A DNA stretch of 64,000 nt from contig JAIEMP010000004.1 in the NCBI GenBank assembly GCA_019752045.1, forward strand, positions 310,001 through 374,000. Reading direction: 5' to 3'. Positions within the stretch are counted from its first letter, which is position 1, and every line of letters starts with the position of its first letter. This DNA comes from Chitinophagaceae bacterium. Lineage in GTDB: Bacteria > Bacteroidota > Bacteroidia > Chitinophagales > Chitinophagaceae. Made by a program: the position numbers and the translations under genes. Below the pieces are notes generated by a model, which was not told the origin of the DNA, searched no databases, and saw nothing but the letters and a program-made list of their open reading frames with translations. Shown here one piece after another: positions 1 through 8,331 of the stretch.

Positions 1-2
1 TT

Positions 3-86
3 GAAATGGTGAACAAACGTGAACTGGAATTAGGCGCTATCAATATGGTGTTGCTTTTATACGTTGTTGATCAATACGGATTATAA
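3..86 (+). CDS. C-terminal fragment of an unidentified protein
   Basis: An open frame enters from the left edge and ends with TAA at 84-86. Only 27 residues are visible, ending LLLYVVDQYGL. It converges on the ATP-grasp gene that ends at 115. No family can be named from this fragment. That it is a real gene end is inferred from the clean open frame and the tight tail-to-tail spacing. Confidence 0.4.
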   Translation, partial: EMVNKRELELGAINMVLLLYVVDQYGL

Positions 87-114
87 ATCAACAATGAATG
101 TGAATGAGGGCAGC

Positions 115-1674
115 TCATTCACATTCATCATTTAATACCTGCACTACTTTGTTGTAATATTCAACTGCACGTTCAGGTGTGCTGCCAATTGATACCAGAC
201 CTACTTTGCCAAATTGTGAAAGAGCACTGATTAAATGAAACATCACACCTTCTTCATGTGCGTTGCTGTAATGCAAACCGTTGAGCATGGCAATATCAAT
301 GAGATCATGTGGCGTTAAACCTTTGTAACAATCCCGTTGCAGATTATCTGTTGCAAAATAATAACGCTTCTTTCCGTCGGGCATAAAGTATTCTCCTTTA
401 TCCGGATCATAATCACCTTCTGTTAAAAACTGCAACATTAAATAAGGATGGGTAGTGCCGCCCTTTCTTAAATTAATTTCAATGGCATAATGTTTATACG
501 CATCACCATCCTTTGCAGTAATAAAGTCAACTCCAAAACGGCCAATCACTCCTTCCAGTTTTAGCCCTTCTGAAATAAGATGTCCCAGTTTTCCAATTTC
601 TCTTGCATACGCTTTGTCAGCAGGAAAAGTAGCGCCTAAAAAAATCTGGTTGTCTTCTCCGCCCAACATCTGATCATGTGTTGACAGTACTGTGATAACG
701 CCTAACGGATCTATGCGGCATTGCACAGAAGGTGATGTGATTGTTTCTGCATCAATAAACTCTTCTACAATACCTTCCATCTGTTCAAATTTTTTAAAGA
801 ACAGATCACTTGAAAGTTTGGCAGCAACAATTTTCAATTGATCACTCATGTGTTCGCTGATCCATTTGTGCAAACCTTCATCAGCAGGTGCTCCTTCATA
901 AGAAAATACGGCATTGCCTTCGCCCGAAAAACCGTCATTCATTTTAATCACGGCTTTTTTTAAACCCGGCTTTTGCTGTTTTAGCAATGTAAGACAATCA
1001 ATCACTTCTTTTTTATTTTTCACATCTTCAAATCCATCCGGTGTAAGAATATGTAACGACTTAAATAATTTTCTGCAGGCACTTTTTGTTCCCAGATAAT
1101 TTAATGCAGGATCACAACCGTACAACGGAATTTGTAACTGCAATGCAAGAGACTGTTCATACTCTGTTACATTAAAGCAGGTAATATGTGCAGGCGAATG
1201 CGGATCAATCAGATTTCTGATACGTTGAATTAATCTTGGACGTTGCAGAATTTTTTCTGTTAATGCAACAGATGATGCATCAAAACAACTCAGCAATGTA
1301 AGCCGTTGCCTTGCATGATAACCGGTAATGCCCGGCAGTAAATGCAGGTAGTAATCAATAATGGCCGGATCAATCGGCACACTTGTTACATAAATAACTC
1401 TTGTGCGTGGCATCCGTAACAACATGAGTAAACAAAGCAGGCGCTCTTCGTAAAACACATGTCCCTTAACTTTTGAAAGAATGGTATGATCTAAAGTAAG
1501 GCTCGGAATTACCACCACCGTTTTTGAAGCGAGGCGATCAGGAAAACTTGTTTTAAACTGATTGATCAATTCAGCTTTCAACTGATCAAAGCTTTCTTTG
1601 TCTTTTGCATGCAAAGGCGGAACTGTTGCTTGTGCCTGAACTGTTCCGGGATGCAATTGTATGATATCTGGCAT
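115..1674 (-). CDS. ATP-grasp ligase, PGM1-like (peptide ligase-related)
   Basis: A 519-residue protein. The N-terminal third (about 1-200) looks like the PGM1-type pre-ATP-grasp domain. Residues about 205-460 carry ATP-grasp features: a KSACRKLF segment, a glycine-rich loop (MNDGFSGEGNAVF), EEFIDAETI, and a C-terminal metal-binding motif (FGVDFI ... AIEINLRKGGTTHP). The closest family known to me is the peptide ligase PGM1-related proteins, which join a carboxylate to an amine using ATP. The substrate is unknown. It has no signal peptide, so it should be cytoplasmic. It is transcribed alone and diverges from the LiaF-like gene. The fold is secure; the reaction is family inference. Confidence 0.75.
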   Translation of the reverse strand: MPDIIQLHPGTVQAQATVPPLHAKDKESFDQLKAELINQFKTSFPDRLASKTVVVIPSLTLDHTILSKVKGHVFYEERLLCLLMLLRMPRTRVIYVTSVPIDPAIIDYYLHLLPGITGYHARQRLTLLSCFDASSVALTEKILQRPRLIQRIRNLIDPHSPAHITCFNVTEYEQSLALQLQIPLYGCDPALNYLGTKSACRKLFKSLHILTPDGFEDVKNKKEVIDCLTLLKQQKPGLKKAVIKMNDGFSGEGNAVFSYEGAPADEGLHKWISEHMSDQLKIVAAKLSSDLFFKKFEQMEGIVEEFIDAETITSPSVQCRIDPLGVITVLSTHDQMLGGEDNQIFLGATFPADKAYAREIGKLGHLISEGLKLEGVIGRFGVDFITAKDGDAYKHYAIEINLRKGGTTHPYLMLQFLTEGDYDPDKGEYFMPDGKKRYYFATDNLQRDCYKGLTPHDLIDIAMLNGLHYSNAHEEGVMFHLISALSQFGKVGLVSIGSTPERAVEYYNKVVQVLNDECE

Positions 1675-1814
1675 AACACAAGATATACATTCAGCAGAAC
1701 GAAGTCAAGCATACTGATTTCAATCATGTGCTCAACTGCCGTCTGTTCCTTTTGCAGCTTACCGACGGCTTGCTGTTGTTTACCGACATTTACCTGCGGC
1801 TTCTCTATGAACTG

Positions 1815-1845
1815 TTGACTGTTGTTTGTTGTAACGATAGTTTTG
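1815..1845 (+). promoter_or_regulatory. Predicted Bacteroidetes-type promoter of the LiaF-like gene
   Basis: TTGA at 1815-1818 and TAGTTTTG at 1838-1845 are separated by 19 bases. This fits the TTTG / TAnnTTTG promoter of Bacteroidota, and lies 16 bases before the ATG at 1862. No transcript evidence is available. Confidence 0.4.
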
Positions 1846-1861
1846 TTCTAAATTCATAAAA

Positions 1862-2611
1862 ATGACAAATAATTGTATGGGAACGAATAATAAAGCAAAT
1901 GAAAAATGGATTGGGATAACCATTCTTGGTGTAGGTATATTGTTTCTGTTGCGGAACTTTAACTTTCCGATTCCAACGGTATTTTTCTCCTGGCCCATGA
2001 TCTTAATTGCCATTGGTTTGGTGGTAGCATTAAAAGATAAATTTAAAGGCAATGCCTGGATCATCCTGATGGGTCTGGGTGCTTTCTTTCTGTTTTTAAA
2101 ATCACATCCGGAATGGAACCTGCGTTCATTTATTTTACCGGCCATTCTGATTGCAATCGGATTGAGTTTTTTGTTTCGCAGAAAAGGCGGGTTTATTGCC
2201 GATAAACGAAAAGATACAATCATTGATGAAGAAGTTTCTTACAATGAGGGAACTGCTTCCGCTGCTGTTGATGAAGAAGACAAAATTGATATTGCTGCAG
2301 TTTTTGGTGCAGTGAAACGGAATGTATATTCAAAAAATTTCCAGGGAGGCGAATCAGTTGCAGTGTTTGGCGGATCAGAAATTAATCTGGCACATGCCGA
2401 TTTTAAAGGAACCATTAAACTGGAAGTGGTGAATGTATTTGGAGGTACTACCTTGTTTGTGCCGGCTCATTGGCAAATAAGAAGCGAAGTAGTGGCCATC
2501 TTTGGTGCAATAGAAGATAAACGTCAGCGACCTGCCGGAGTAAGCACAGATAAAATTCTGGTGATTGAAGGCTTTGTGATGTTTGGCGGTATTGATATCA
2601 AATCAATCTGA
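1862..2611 (+). CDS. LiaF-like membrane protein (cell-envelope stress family)
   Basis: A 249-residue protein. Four hydrophobic segments lie at about residues 16-34, 38-56, 66-80 and 88-106. A charged linker follows (RRKGGFIADKRKD). The C-terminal half has recurring VFGG/VFGA strands (VFGAVKR, VAVFGGSE, VNVFGGTT, VAIFGAIE, VMFGGID), typical of the LiaF C-terminal beta-solenoid domain. An alternative start is the ATG at 1877. In Firmicutes LiaF modulates a LiaRS two-component pair; here the gene sits just upstream of a LytS/LytTR pair, so a similar sensing role is plausible but inferred. Confidence 0.8.
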   Translation: MTNNCMGTNNKANEKWIGITILGVGILFLLRNFNFPIPTVFFSWPMILIAIGLVVALKDKFKGNAWIILMGLGAFFLFLKSHPEWNLRSFILPAILIAIGLSFLFRRKGGFIADKRKDTIIDEEVSYNEGTASAAVDEEDKIDIAAVFGAVKRNVYSKNFQGGESVAVFGGSEINLAHADFKGTIKLEVVNVFGGTTLFVPAHWQIRSEVVAIFGAIEDKRQRPAGVSTDKILVIEGFVMFGGIDIKSI

Positions 2612-2664
2612 TTATTCAAACAATACCTTAACCATTCAGCTTTATCATTAAATCAATTGCAGGT

Positions 2665-3018
2665 ATGAACTGGTATCTTGTAAAAATGGTTTTTCAAATC
2701 ATTTGCGGCAACGGTCAACACACGGCACAGTTTGAAGAACAGATCCGTTTAATTCAGGCTGATGATGCAACCGCAGCAATCAACAAATCAACATTGCTGG
2801 GTAAAAAGGAGGAGCAAACCTTTATCAACCATGCGCAACAATCTGTTTGCTGGAAACTGATTGCTGTTACCGACATTTATCCGTTTGTTTCTGATATAGA
2901 TGGTGCAGAAATTTTTTCACGCATCAGTGAAGAAGAGCAGCCTGCATCCTATATTCATGCCGTGCAAATGCGTTCAACAGATACAGCAGAGCGTATCGCA
3001 GATATTTATCAATCCTAA
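2665..3018 (+). CDS. DUF4288 domain protein
   Basis: A 117-residue protein beginning MNWYLVKMVFQI. The pattern of a short beta-strand start, a central Lys/Glu region and the late WKLIAVTDIYPF segment matches DUF4288, a small soluble family of unknown function common in Bacteroidota. It lies 53 bases after the LiaF-like gene and 10 bases before the likely kinase start, so it is probably cotranscribed with both. No catalytic motif is visible. Confidence 0.7.
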   Translation: MNWYLVKMVFQIICGNGQHTAQFEEQIRLIQADDATAAINKSTLLGKKEEQTFINHAQQSVCWKLIAVTDIYPFVSDIDGAEIFSRISEEEQPASYIHAVQMRSTDTAERIADIYQS

Positions 3019-3028
3019 ACAACAGTCA

Positions 3029-4093
3029 GTGGCTATATCACCTTTTCGCTCAAGGCAATTCATGATTCCCTTCTGCATCAGTTGGTTCATCTGGATCAGT
3101 GTGCAGCAATTGGCTTTATACCAAATGGGATTGAATTGGTTTGAAGCGCTGACGGATAGTGTTGTAAGCAACAGTTTGCTCATTTATGTATCGCTGTTGA
3201 TGTTCACCATTCTTCGGTTTTACCTGCCACGTACAAACAGTGTGTTGAATCTGTTTATATGGGTGATCATTCTTACAACCGGTTGGTTTCTTGCAACGGA
3301 TAAATTGATGGATTTAATTTATAATAGTAATCAACACTACCAATCCATTGTAAAAAATACATGGCCCATCCGTTTTGCGATTGGTTTTTTAATCAGCGGA
3401 GGCATCAGTGTTATCGGTTATGCTTATTTCAACTGGCAGGAACGTGCTGAAACAGAAAAGAAAAAAACAGAAGCCGAACAATTAACCAAAGAAGCAGAGC
3501 TGTATAAACTGCGGCAGCAGTTGCAGCCGCATTTTTTATTTAATGCATTAAACTCCATTAATGCATTGATTGGTTCAAGACCGGCCGAAGCAAGAAATAT
3601 GGTGCAGCAATTATCTGAGTTTCTTCGATCAACCTTAAAGAAAGAAGAACAGCAATGGGTAAAGCTGGAAGAAGAAGTACATTCACTTCAACTCTATCTT
3701 GAAATTGAGAAAGTGCGTTTCGGTCACCGCTTATCAACACGTATTGAAATGGATGCTGATGCATTGCAACTGCAGATCCCTGCATTGTTGCTGCAGCCGT
3801 TGGTGGAGAATGCCATTAAGTTTGGATTGTACGATACAACCGGCGATACATTGATCAGTTTAAAAGCCATCAATGAAAAAGGAGAACTGTTTATTGAAGT
3901 GGAAAATCCGTTTGATGTTGAAACGGCTGCTGCACAAAAAGGAACCGGCTTTGGTATCAGTTCCGTGCAGCGGAGATTGTATTTGCTGTTTGAACGGAAT
4001 GATCTGCTGCAAACAGAGACAAAAGAAAATATCTTTATCACACGGGTGAAGGTGCCGCAGCCATATCTTCCCGGGGCAGTAAAAAAAGTTTGA
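3029..4093 (+). CDS. LytS-type sensor histidine kinase
   Basis: Four hydrophobic segments occupy the first ~135 residues, then a coiled linker (TEKKKTEAEQLTKEAEL) leads into a His_kinase domain (PF06580 type). The H-box is LQPHFLFNALNSI (His at about residue 168), the N-box LLQPLVENAIKFG and the G-box GTGFGISSVQRR. The frame stays open back to 2900, but that would overlap the DUF4288 gene by about 120 bases. GTG at 3029 gives VAISPFRSRQF, which resembles the usual start of this family; ATG at 3062 is the alternative. The partner is the LytTR regulator downstream. The signal sensed is unknown. Confidence 0.85.
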   Translation: MAISPFRSRQFMIPFCISWFIWISVQQLALYQMGLNWFEALTDSVVSNSLLIYVSLLMFTILRFYLPRTNSVLNLFIWVIILTTGWFLATDKLMDLIYNSNQHYQSIVKNTWPIRFAIGFLISGGISVIGYAYFNWQERAETEKKKTEAEQLTKEAELYKLRQQLQPHFLFNALNSINALIGSRPAEARNMVQQLSEFLRSTLKKEEQQWVKLEEEVHSLQLYLEIEKVRFGHRLSTRIEMDADALQLQIPALLLQPLVENAIKFGLYDTTGDTLISLKAINEKGELFIEVENPFDVETAAAQKGTGFGISSVQRRLYLLFERNDLLQTETKENIFITRVKVPQPYLPGAVKKV

Positions 4094-4103
4094 TCAAATG
4101 AGT

Positions 4104-4155
4104 GGTCGGTGAGACACCGACCAATAGGACCGCCGTGGTCGGTGTCTCACCGACC
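4104..4155. repeat. Two mirror-image 19-base hairpins between kinase and regulator
   Basis: GGTCGGTG-AGA-CACCGACC (4104-4122) and GGTCGGTG-TCT-CACCGACC (4137-4155) are each perfect 8-bp-stem hairpins. Their loops are complementary, so each unit is also the inverted copy of the other. They lie between the kinase stop and the regulator start, and could act as a processing or attenuation site within the operon, or as a mobile palindromic repeat. Confidence 0.8.
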
Positions 4156-4201
4156 ATAATGAAGAACTAATTTTTCAGAAAGCTTCAAAGCAGAAGATGA
4201 T

Positions 4202-4942
4202 ATGCATTATAAAGTATTGATCATAGATGATGAGCCGCTTGCACGGAGTGTGGTGAAAGAATGTCTGCAGCCATATCCGCAACTGCAATTGGTGGAAGAA
4301 TGCAATAACGGGTTTGAGGGAGTGAAAGCAATTCAGCAGCATCAACCCGATTTAATTTTTCTTGATATTCAAATGCCCAAGATCACCGGGTTTGAAATGC
4401 TGGAGCTCATTGAAAATCCGCCGCATGTGATCTTTACCACCGCTTTTGATGAGTATGCCATGCAGGCTTTTGAAGCCCATGCCATTGACTATTTATTAAA
4501 ACCGTTTTCGCAGCAACGTTTTGATAAAGCCATCAGCAAGTGGATGGAGTTGAGTAAAACAACAGCAACATCAACCGAACAGTTATTAAAAGAAGCGGCC
4601 AAGCATCCATCGCAGCAGGAACGGATTGTAGTGAAAACAGGAACAAAGATCAAGATCATTCCCTTGCATGAAATTCATTATCTGGAAGCAGCAGATGATT
4701 ATGTAAAAATTGTAACAGCCGAAGGAAGCTTTTTAAAAAAGCAAACCATGTCTTATTTCGAAGACGTATTGAGCACTTCTTTGTTTGTGCGTACACACCG
4801 TTCGTATATGGTCAACATGCAACAGATCACACGCATAGATCCGTATGAAAAAGAAAATCATGTAGCAGTTTTAAAATCGGGTGCAAAAATTCCGGTGAGC
4901 AGGGCAGGGTATCCCAGGTTGAAAATGCTGTTGGGGTTGTAA
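4202..4942 (+). CDS. LytTR-family response regulator
   Basis: A 246-residue protein. Residues 1-120 form a receiver domain with acidic IIDDEP, phospho-acceptor Asp55 in FLDIQMP, and LLKPF containing the conserved Lys. Residues about 140-245 form a LytTR DNA-binding domain (YLEAADDYVKI, FVRTHRSYMVN, IPVSRAGYPRLKMLLG). Together with the upstream LytS-type kinase it makes a two-component system, probably cotranscribed. The last 61 bases recur at 7447-7507 on the far side of an accessory insert. Confidence 0.9.
   Translation: MHYKVLIIDDEPLARSVVKECLQPYPQLQLVEECNNGFEGVKAIQQHQPDLIFLDIQMPKITGFEMLELIENPPHVIFTTAFDEYAMQAFEAHAIDYLLKPFSQQRFDKAISKWMELSKTTATSTEQLLKEAAKHPSQQERIVVKTGTKIKIIPLHEIHYLEAADDYVKIVTAEGSFLKKQTMSYFEDVLSTSLFVRTHRSYMVNMQQITRIDPYEKENHVAVLKSGAKIPVSRAGYPRLKMLLGL
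4881..4941. repeat. 61-bp direct repeat, left copy (3' end of lytTR gene)
   Basis: Sixty of 61 bases match 7447-7507. This copy is the functional end of the LytTR gene (stop TAA). The two copies bracket the 2.5 kb block of accessory genes. Confidence 0.9.
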
Positions 4943-4955
4943 GCAATCCTCTTTT

Positions 4956-5729
4956 TCAATAAAAAAGTGATTTTAGTTTCAAATGTTTACGTTCTCTGTT
5001 TTTAGTAACGTTTGTAAAAAAACCAATTGAAAAAATAAATGATTTTTCTTTCCTGTTGAATACTTCATATCCCTGACGGCCATTCCGCAGATCATCCCAG
5101 GAGTATACAACACGCCGGTTACTTTTATTTAAACCAAAACTGTAGCCAACTCCGGCTCTAAGTGATGCTTTTGGTGTAACCAGTACATCAACATAAGGAG
5201 TAATGTCCAAGCCAACTCTGGCCTTACTGCCGGCATAGTCATACATCAAAAAACCATTCCCAAAAGCATCCTGGCTTCCAAACGGTCCTGAATTGTTTTT
5301 TATAAAATCTTCATAAGTAAGTATGGTTTGTAGCTTAAAGTGTAATGTGTTATGGTTTTTACCTAAAATCCTGATCTCTGGCCCTGCACCAATTTTCCAA
5401 AGTAGATTTTTGTAATAAGGGGGATAGTCGTATGCTTCAAAAATGCTTCTTATCTTATGAAGCTCAATACCTGCATAAGTAAATAATTCGATTCTATTGG
5501 TTAAATAAAAAGATGCAGAAGGAAGAATGTCAAGAAAAAAAACAGTTTTGTTAGGAGGGTCAGTTGAAATGAAAGGTATACCAAAATTGCGCCCTAAAGT
5601 GCCTGTTTTGAAAAATTTCGTAGTACCATAATTCGTACTTAACCCAACCTGTTTCAGTTTCAAAAACTCTTGACTGGTTGCAGAATAGCTTTTGAAAAAA
5701 AATGGAAACAGTAACAAAATGTTTTTCAT
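4956..5729 (-). CDS. Secreted / outer-membrane beta-barrel-like protein, unknown
   Basis: A 257-residue protein with an N-terminal hydrophobic segment (MKNILLLFPFFFKSYSATSQ) that looks like a cleavable signal peptide. The rest alternates aromatic and glycine residues in short strands (GIPFIST, FKLQTILTY, SLRAGVGYSFGLNK, FIFSIGFFTN), typical of small outer-membrane barrels in Bacteroidota. I do not recognise a family. It ends 14 bases from the lytTR stop with no visible terminator. It lies inside the insert flanked by the 61-bp repeat. Confidence 0.55.
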   Translation of the reverse strand: MKNILLLFPFFFKSYSATSQEFLKLKQVGLSTNYGTTKFFKTGTLGRNFGIPFISTDPPNKTVFFLDILPSASFYLTNRIELFTYAGIELHKIRSIFEAYDYPPYYKNLLWKIGAGPEIRILGKNHNTLHFKLQTILTYEDFIKNNSGPFGSQDAFGNGFLMYDYAGSKARVGLDITPYVDVLVTPKASLRAGVGYSFGLNKSNRRVVYSWDDLRNGRQGYEVFNRKEKSFIFSIGFFTNVTKNRERKHLKLKSLFY

Positions 5730-5788
5730 AGCGAAAGTTTAAAAACATCCGCAGCTTATTCATAAACTGCGGATGAATTGAATAATAG

Positions 5789-7032
5789 TTACCATGATAA
5801 TGAACAGGAGCAATTAGGCCAGCTTCCAAACCCCGGGTCATATGCTCTAAAATGAGTGCTATAATTTGTAATTGCTGGTTTACTTCCAATTGTTACAATA
5901 CTAAAAGGATAATATCCAAGATTAGTGCTAAACACATTGCTTGGAGGGGTATAAACAATCCATTCAGTTGTCCAAGAATTATAAGCACTGCTATTCCAAG
6001 TCCAATTAAAATTACTTGGCGAATTACTGTCAAATGAATATGGCCATTGATTATCATAAGACCCAACAGGGTATACCGTTTGAAAAGGGCCCTGACTACC
6101 CCAAAACTGCTCGTGTGGCGTTGACCAGTTATCATACCAAGAACCAAAAGCACGACCTGTTAGTGAGCGGGTTTGATTTTCTGTTGATGTTTCATATTGA
6201 TTTGGATTAGAAGGATCGAAGTATCTGTTGTAATAAATTCTTCCAATGATCCTTCTGTATTTTCCATTTATTCGAATAGTTTGCTGGCAATCATTTGATT
6301 TATAATCTTCGGGAATCGGTGTCCAGTTTAAAAAAGTTCTGGCGGCAACATTTTTAGTTTGAAAATCATTTATTTTTAATCTCATTTGTGCCACTGAATT
6401 TTCATCACTCATTTTCGCTGAAAAATAAATAGTAGTAGAAATTTTTCCACTTATGCCCCTATTACCTACCAGCCACATTTTTAAAGAATCTTTTGAATAC
6501 TGTAAAAGCCATTGATCCACCTGAACATAGCCATCTTTATTGATTGCGGCAAGCACACTTTTATCAAACGAGTTGGACTCATAATAAAAACCATCTGTGT
6601 TATTACCTGCTACATATATTGAAGATGGGAAAGCAGAAACTAAAGGAGTGTGAGTATTGTCAAAAATCGTAGAAGGCCCGTTTGGATATTGCAGGGCTAA
6701 CTGTTCAGCAAGTATTGCATCAGCTTTAGTTATACTGTCAAATGCTGTTTTCATTGAAACAAATGATGCATTTGTTCTTGCACCAACAGATGAGACTGGT
6801 TGAACCAAAACCTTAGACCTGCTGTAAAACCTGAAGCTTCTGAAATCTGTAAATTTTAGAATTCCATTTTCTAAAACGGGTGCTTTGCTTTTTGAAAATT
6901 GCGATGATGGTGGTGTTTCTAAAATCTCATCTTTTGTTTGTTGAGGTTGCTTGTTACAGGAAATAATGAGAGTTGCAAAAAGGGTGAATTTTACCCCCCC
7001 CCCACGAGCTTTTGTGTTAGTGTTTGTTTCAT
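5789..7032 (-). CDS. Putative lipoprotein with a homopolymer frameshift near its start
   Basis: The main open frame (5789 to 6808) encodes about 339 residues rich in Trp, Tyr, Asn and Ser, and starts without an ATG. Reading further upstream, the same frame runs through a lipobox (TLFATLIISC followed by NKQPQQ) up to a run of ten G on the coding strand. The natural ATG at 7030-7032 (MKQTLTQKL) is one frame away because of that run: with ten G it stops at once, with eight or eleven it joins the lipoprotein frame. The product would be a surface lipoprotein of about 410 residues of unknown function. Either the gene is phase-variable, it is inactivated, or the run length is an assembly error. Confidence 0.6.
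6994..7003. repeat. C10 homopolymer (G10 on the coding strand)
   Basis: Ten consecutive C lie about 30 bases inside the lipoprotein gene, exactly where the reading frame is lost. Similar G tracts occur at 29475-29486 and 29775-29782. Confidence 0.9.
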
Positions 7033-7091
7033 GTTATAAAGTTTTGCTGTAAAATGCAAATAGTTACTGCAACTATTTTGCAGTATAAAAA

Positions 7092-7328
7092 TTAAGTATC
7101 ATTTTTTATAAACTTGACATGAAAAGTACCGTATTCGCTATAATAATACGTTTGTTTGAATCTGTCGTATTTAACCGGAGCGCCATATTTTTTCATTGTT
7201 TTTAATAAATCATATAACGTTCTTTCAGAAGTATTTATTTTGCGGGCAAGTTGTTTTGGTGTGCCTGTAGCTTTAATTTTTATTAAATCATTAAGCCGGT
7301 TTATTCGATGAAATATTTTTTCGGGCAT
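7092..7328 (-). CDS. Small helix-turn-helix protein
   Basis: A 78-residue protein. Residues about 8-50 (LNDLIKIKATGTPKQLARKINTSERTLYDLL) form a winged-helix HTH of the HTH_11/DeoR type, followed by a short beta wing (APVKYDRFKQTYYYSE). It has no effector domain. Such single-domain regulators are common in Bacteroidota accessory regions. It starts at ATG 7328, just downstream of a good promoter match, and may regulate itself and the lipoprotein gene ahead of it. The target is unknown. Confidence 0.7.
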   Translation of the reverse strand: MPEKIFHRINRLNDLIKIKATGTPKQLARKINTSERTLYDLLKTMKKYGAPVKYDRFKQTYYYSEYGTFHVKFIKNDT

Positions 7329-7347
7329 TTTTAAATAGGTTAGAGTG

Positions 7348-7378
7348 CAAACATACTAATACTATACTTTCGTAACAA
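7348..7378 (-). promoter_or_regulatory. Predicted promoter of the small HTH gene
   Basis: On the minus strand TTGT, 19 bases, then TATGTTTG. This is a full match to the TAnnTTTG -7 box with correct spacing, about 20 bases upstream of the ATG at 7328. Repeated TAGTAT motifs in the spacer could be an operator. Confidence 0.5.
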
Positions 7379-7446
7379 TATCCCTTGTGTATTTGTTCTT
7401 GTTCTCAACTATTCGGGAAAAGAGATGTTGCTGGAAAGAAAAGCTT

Positions 7447-7507
7447 GTGCAAACATTCCGGTGAGCAGGGCAGGGTATCCCAGGTTGAAAATGCTGTTGG
7501 GGTTGTA
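7447..7507. repeat. 61-bp direct repeat, right copy (duplicated lytTR 3' end)
   Basis: Matches 4881-4941 with one mismatch and keeps the LytTR frame to its own stop (TAG). An ATG at 7425 is in frame with it, giving a 27-codon remnant (MLLERKACANIPVSRAG...). It ends five bases before the stop codon of the AnmK-like gene, so lytTR and that gene were probably adjacent and convergent before the insert. Confidence 0.9.
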
Positions 7508-7512
7508 GATAG

Positions 7513-8121
7513 TTACCATTCCTGCCCCACCCAAACAGCGCCGCCAATACTGTCTCTTGCTGCACCGGTGCCTTCGCTGAAAAAATTATTTTCTTCTCTC
7601 CAACGTAGCACAGCAAAAAATGCTGCAGCAATGGCTTCTTTATAAACAAGGGGTTCAAGTGTGCCCAATATTTTTTCTGCAATACTGATTACCGGAGGAG
7701 GCGTTCCGCCCAATGCCATATGAATATGATTAAAATCGCTCACCACATTTACACCGGTGATGGCTGCAACTGCAGCAGCATCGCCTAACTGATGACTCAT
7801 TTTAGTAGCAGGCGAATAAAAACCCGGATGCCCTGCAACTGCAATGAGCTGCACCTGGTAATCGAGCTGCTGATCATTGATGAATTGTTTGGCCCTGTTT
7901 GCAACCAGGTGACCATAGTCAACATGCAATTGCATATAATCAACTGCTGCCAGCGAAGCGGCTCCCTGCAAACGGGAAATCCATTCAGCACTATAAGAAA
8001 TGGACATGGTTTGTCTTGTTTCATACGCCCATTTTTGTCCGCTTACTTCAAAGGAAACAAATGCAAGATCTAATGTGTGTTCAATTGTATTGCTGCTGAT
8101 GCCCAAGGCCCTGTAAACCAT
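7513..8121 (-). CDS. AnmK-like protein with an internal deletion (202 aa)
   Basis: The family, anhydro-N-acetylmuramic acid kinase, phosphorylates anhydroMurNAc in peptidoglycan recycling and is usually about 360 residues. Here residues 100-160 match the family (GHPGFYSPATKMSHQLGD, ITGVNVVSDF, ALGGTPPP). The tail (VLRWREENNFFSEGTGAARDSIGGAVW) matches the usual C-terminus. About 150 residues between them, including most of the kinase core, are absent, and the N-terminal MSGTSLDG phosphate loop is replaced by ISSNTIEHTLDLAF. Kinase activity is therefore unlikely. The frame is intact and starts MVYRALG as in relatives, so it may be a repurposed sugar-binding remnant or a decaying gene. Confidence 0.7.
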   Translation of the reverse strand: MVYRALGISSNTIEHTLDLAFVSFEVSGQKWAYETRQTMSISYSAEWISRLQGAASLAAVDYMQLHVDYGHLVANRAKQFINDQQLDYQVQLIAVAGHPGFYSPATKMSHQLGDAAAVAAITGVNVVSDFNHIHMALGGTPPPVISIAEKILGTLEPLVYKEAIAAAFFAVLRWREENNFFSEGTGAARDSIGGAVWVGQEW

Positions 8122-8144
8122 TCGATTTTTATTTTTAATTGGAT

Positions 8145-8168
8145 GATGCGGATTTTTTTATCCGCATC
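8145..8168. other. Hairpin between divergent anmK-like and upp genes
   Basis: GATGCGGAT and ATCCGCATC form a 9-bp stem around a T6 loop. It lies in the shared upstream region, so it is not an obvious terminator; it may be a leader structure or a palindromic repeat. Confidence 0.5.
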
Positions 8169-8331
8169 AATCGGGTTCAATCTTTATCAATAGATTTGTA
8201 AAAGTAAGACAAGCGGTTCTTGTACCGAAGTTTGATGCATCAATTTGTTGCAGTAAAAGAGGGCGATGCAACCGGAGATCATTAGAATTCATAAGCCGGG
8301 ACCAAAACACAGAACGACTTATTATACAACC

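Noticed and set aside
4942-7446. Insertion sequence or transposon in the first accessory block
   Set aside because: No transposase or integrase frame and no terminal inverted repeats are visible; only the 61-bp gene-end direct repeat.
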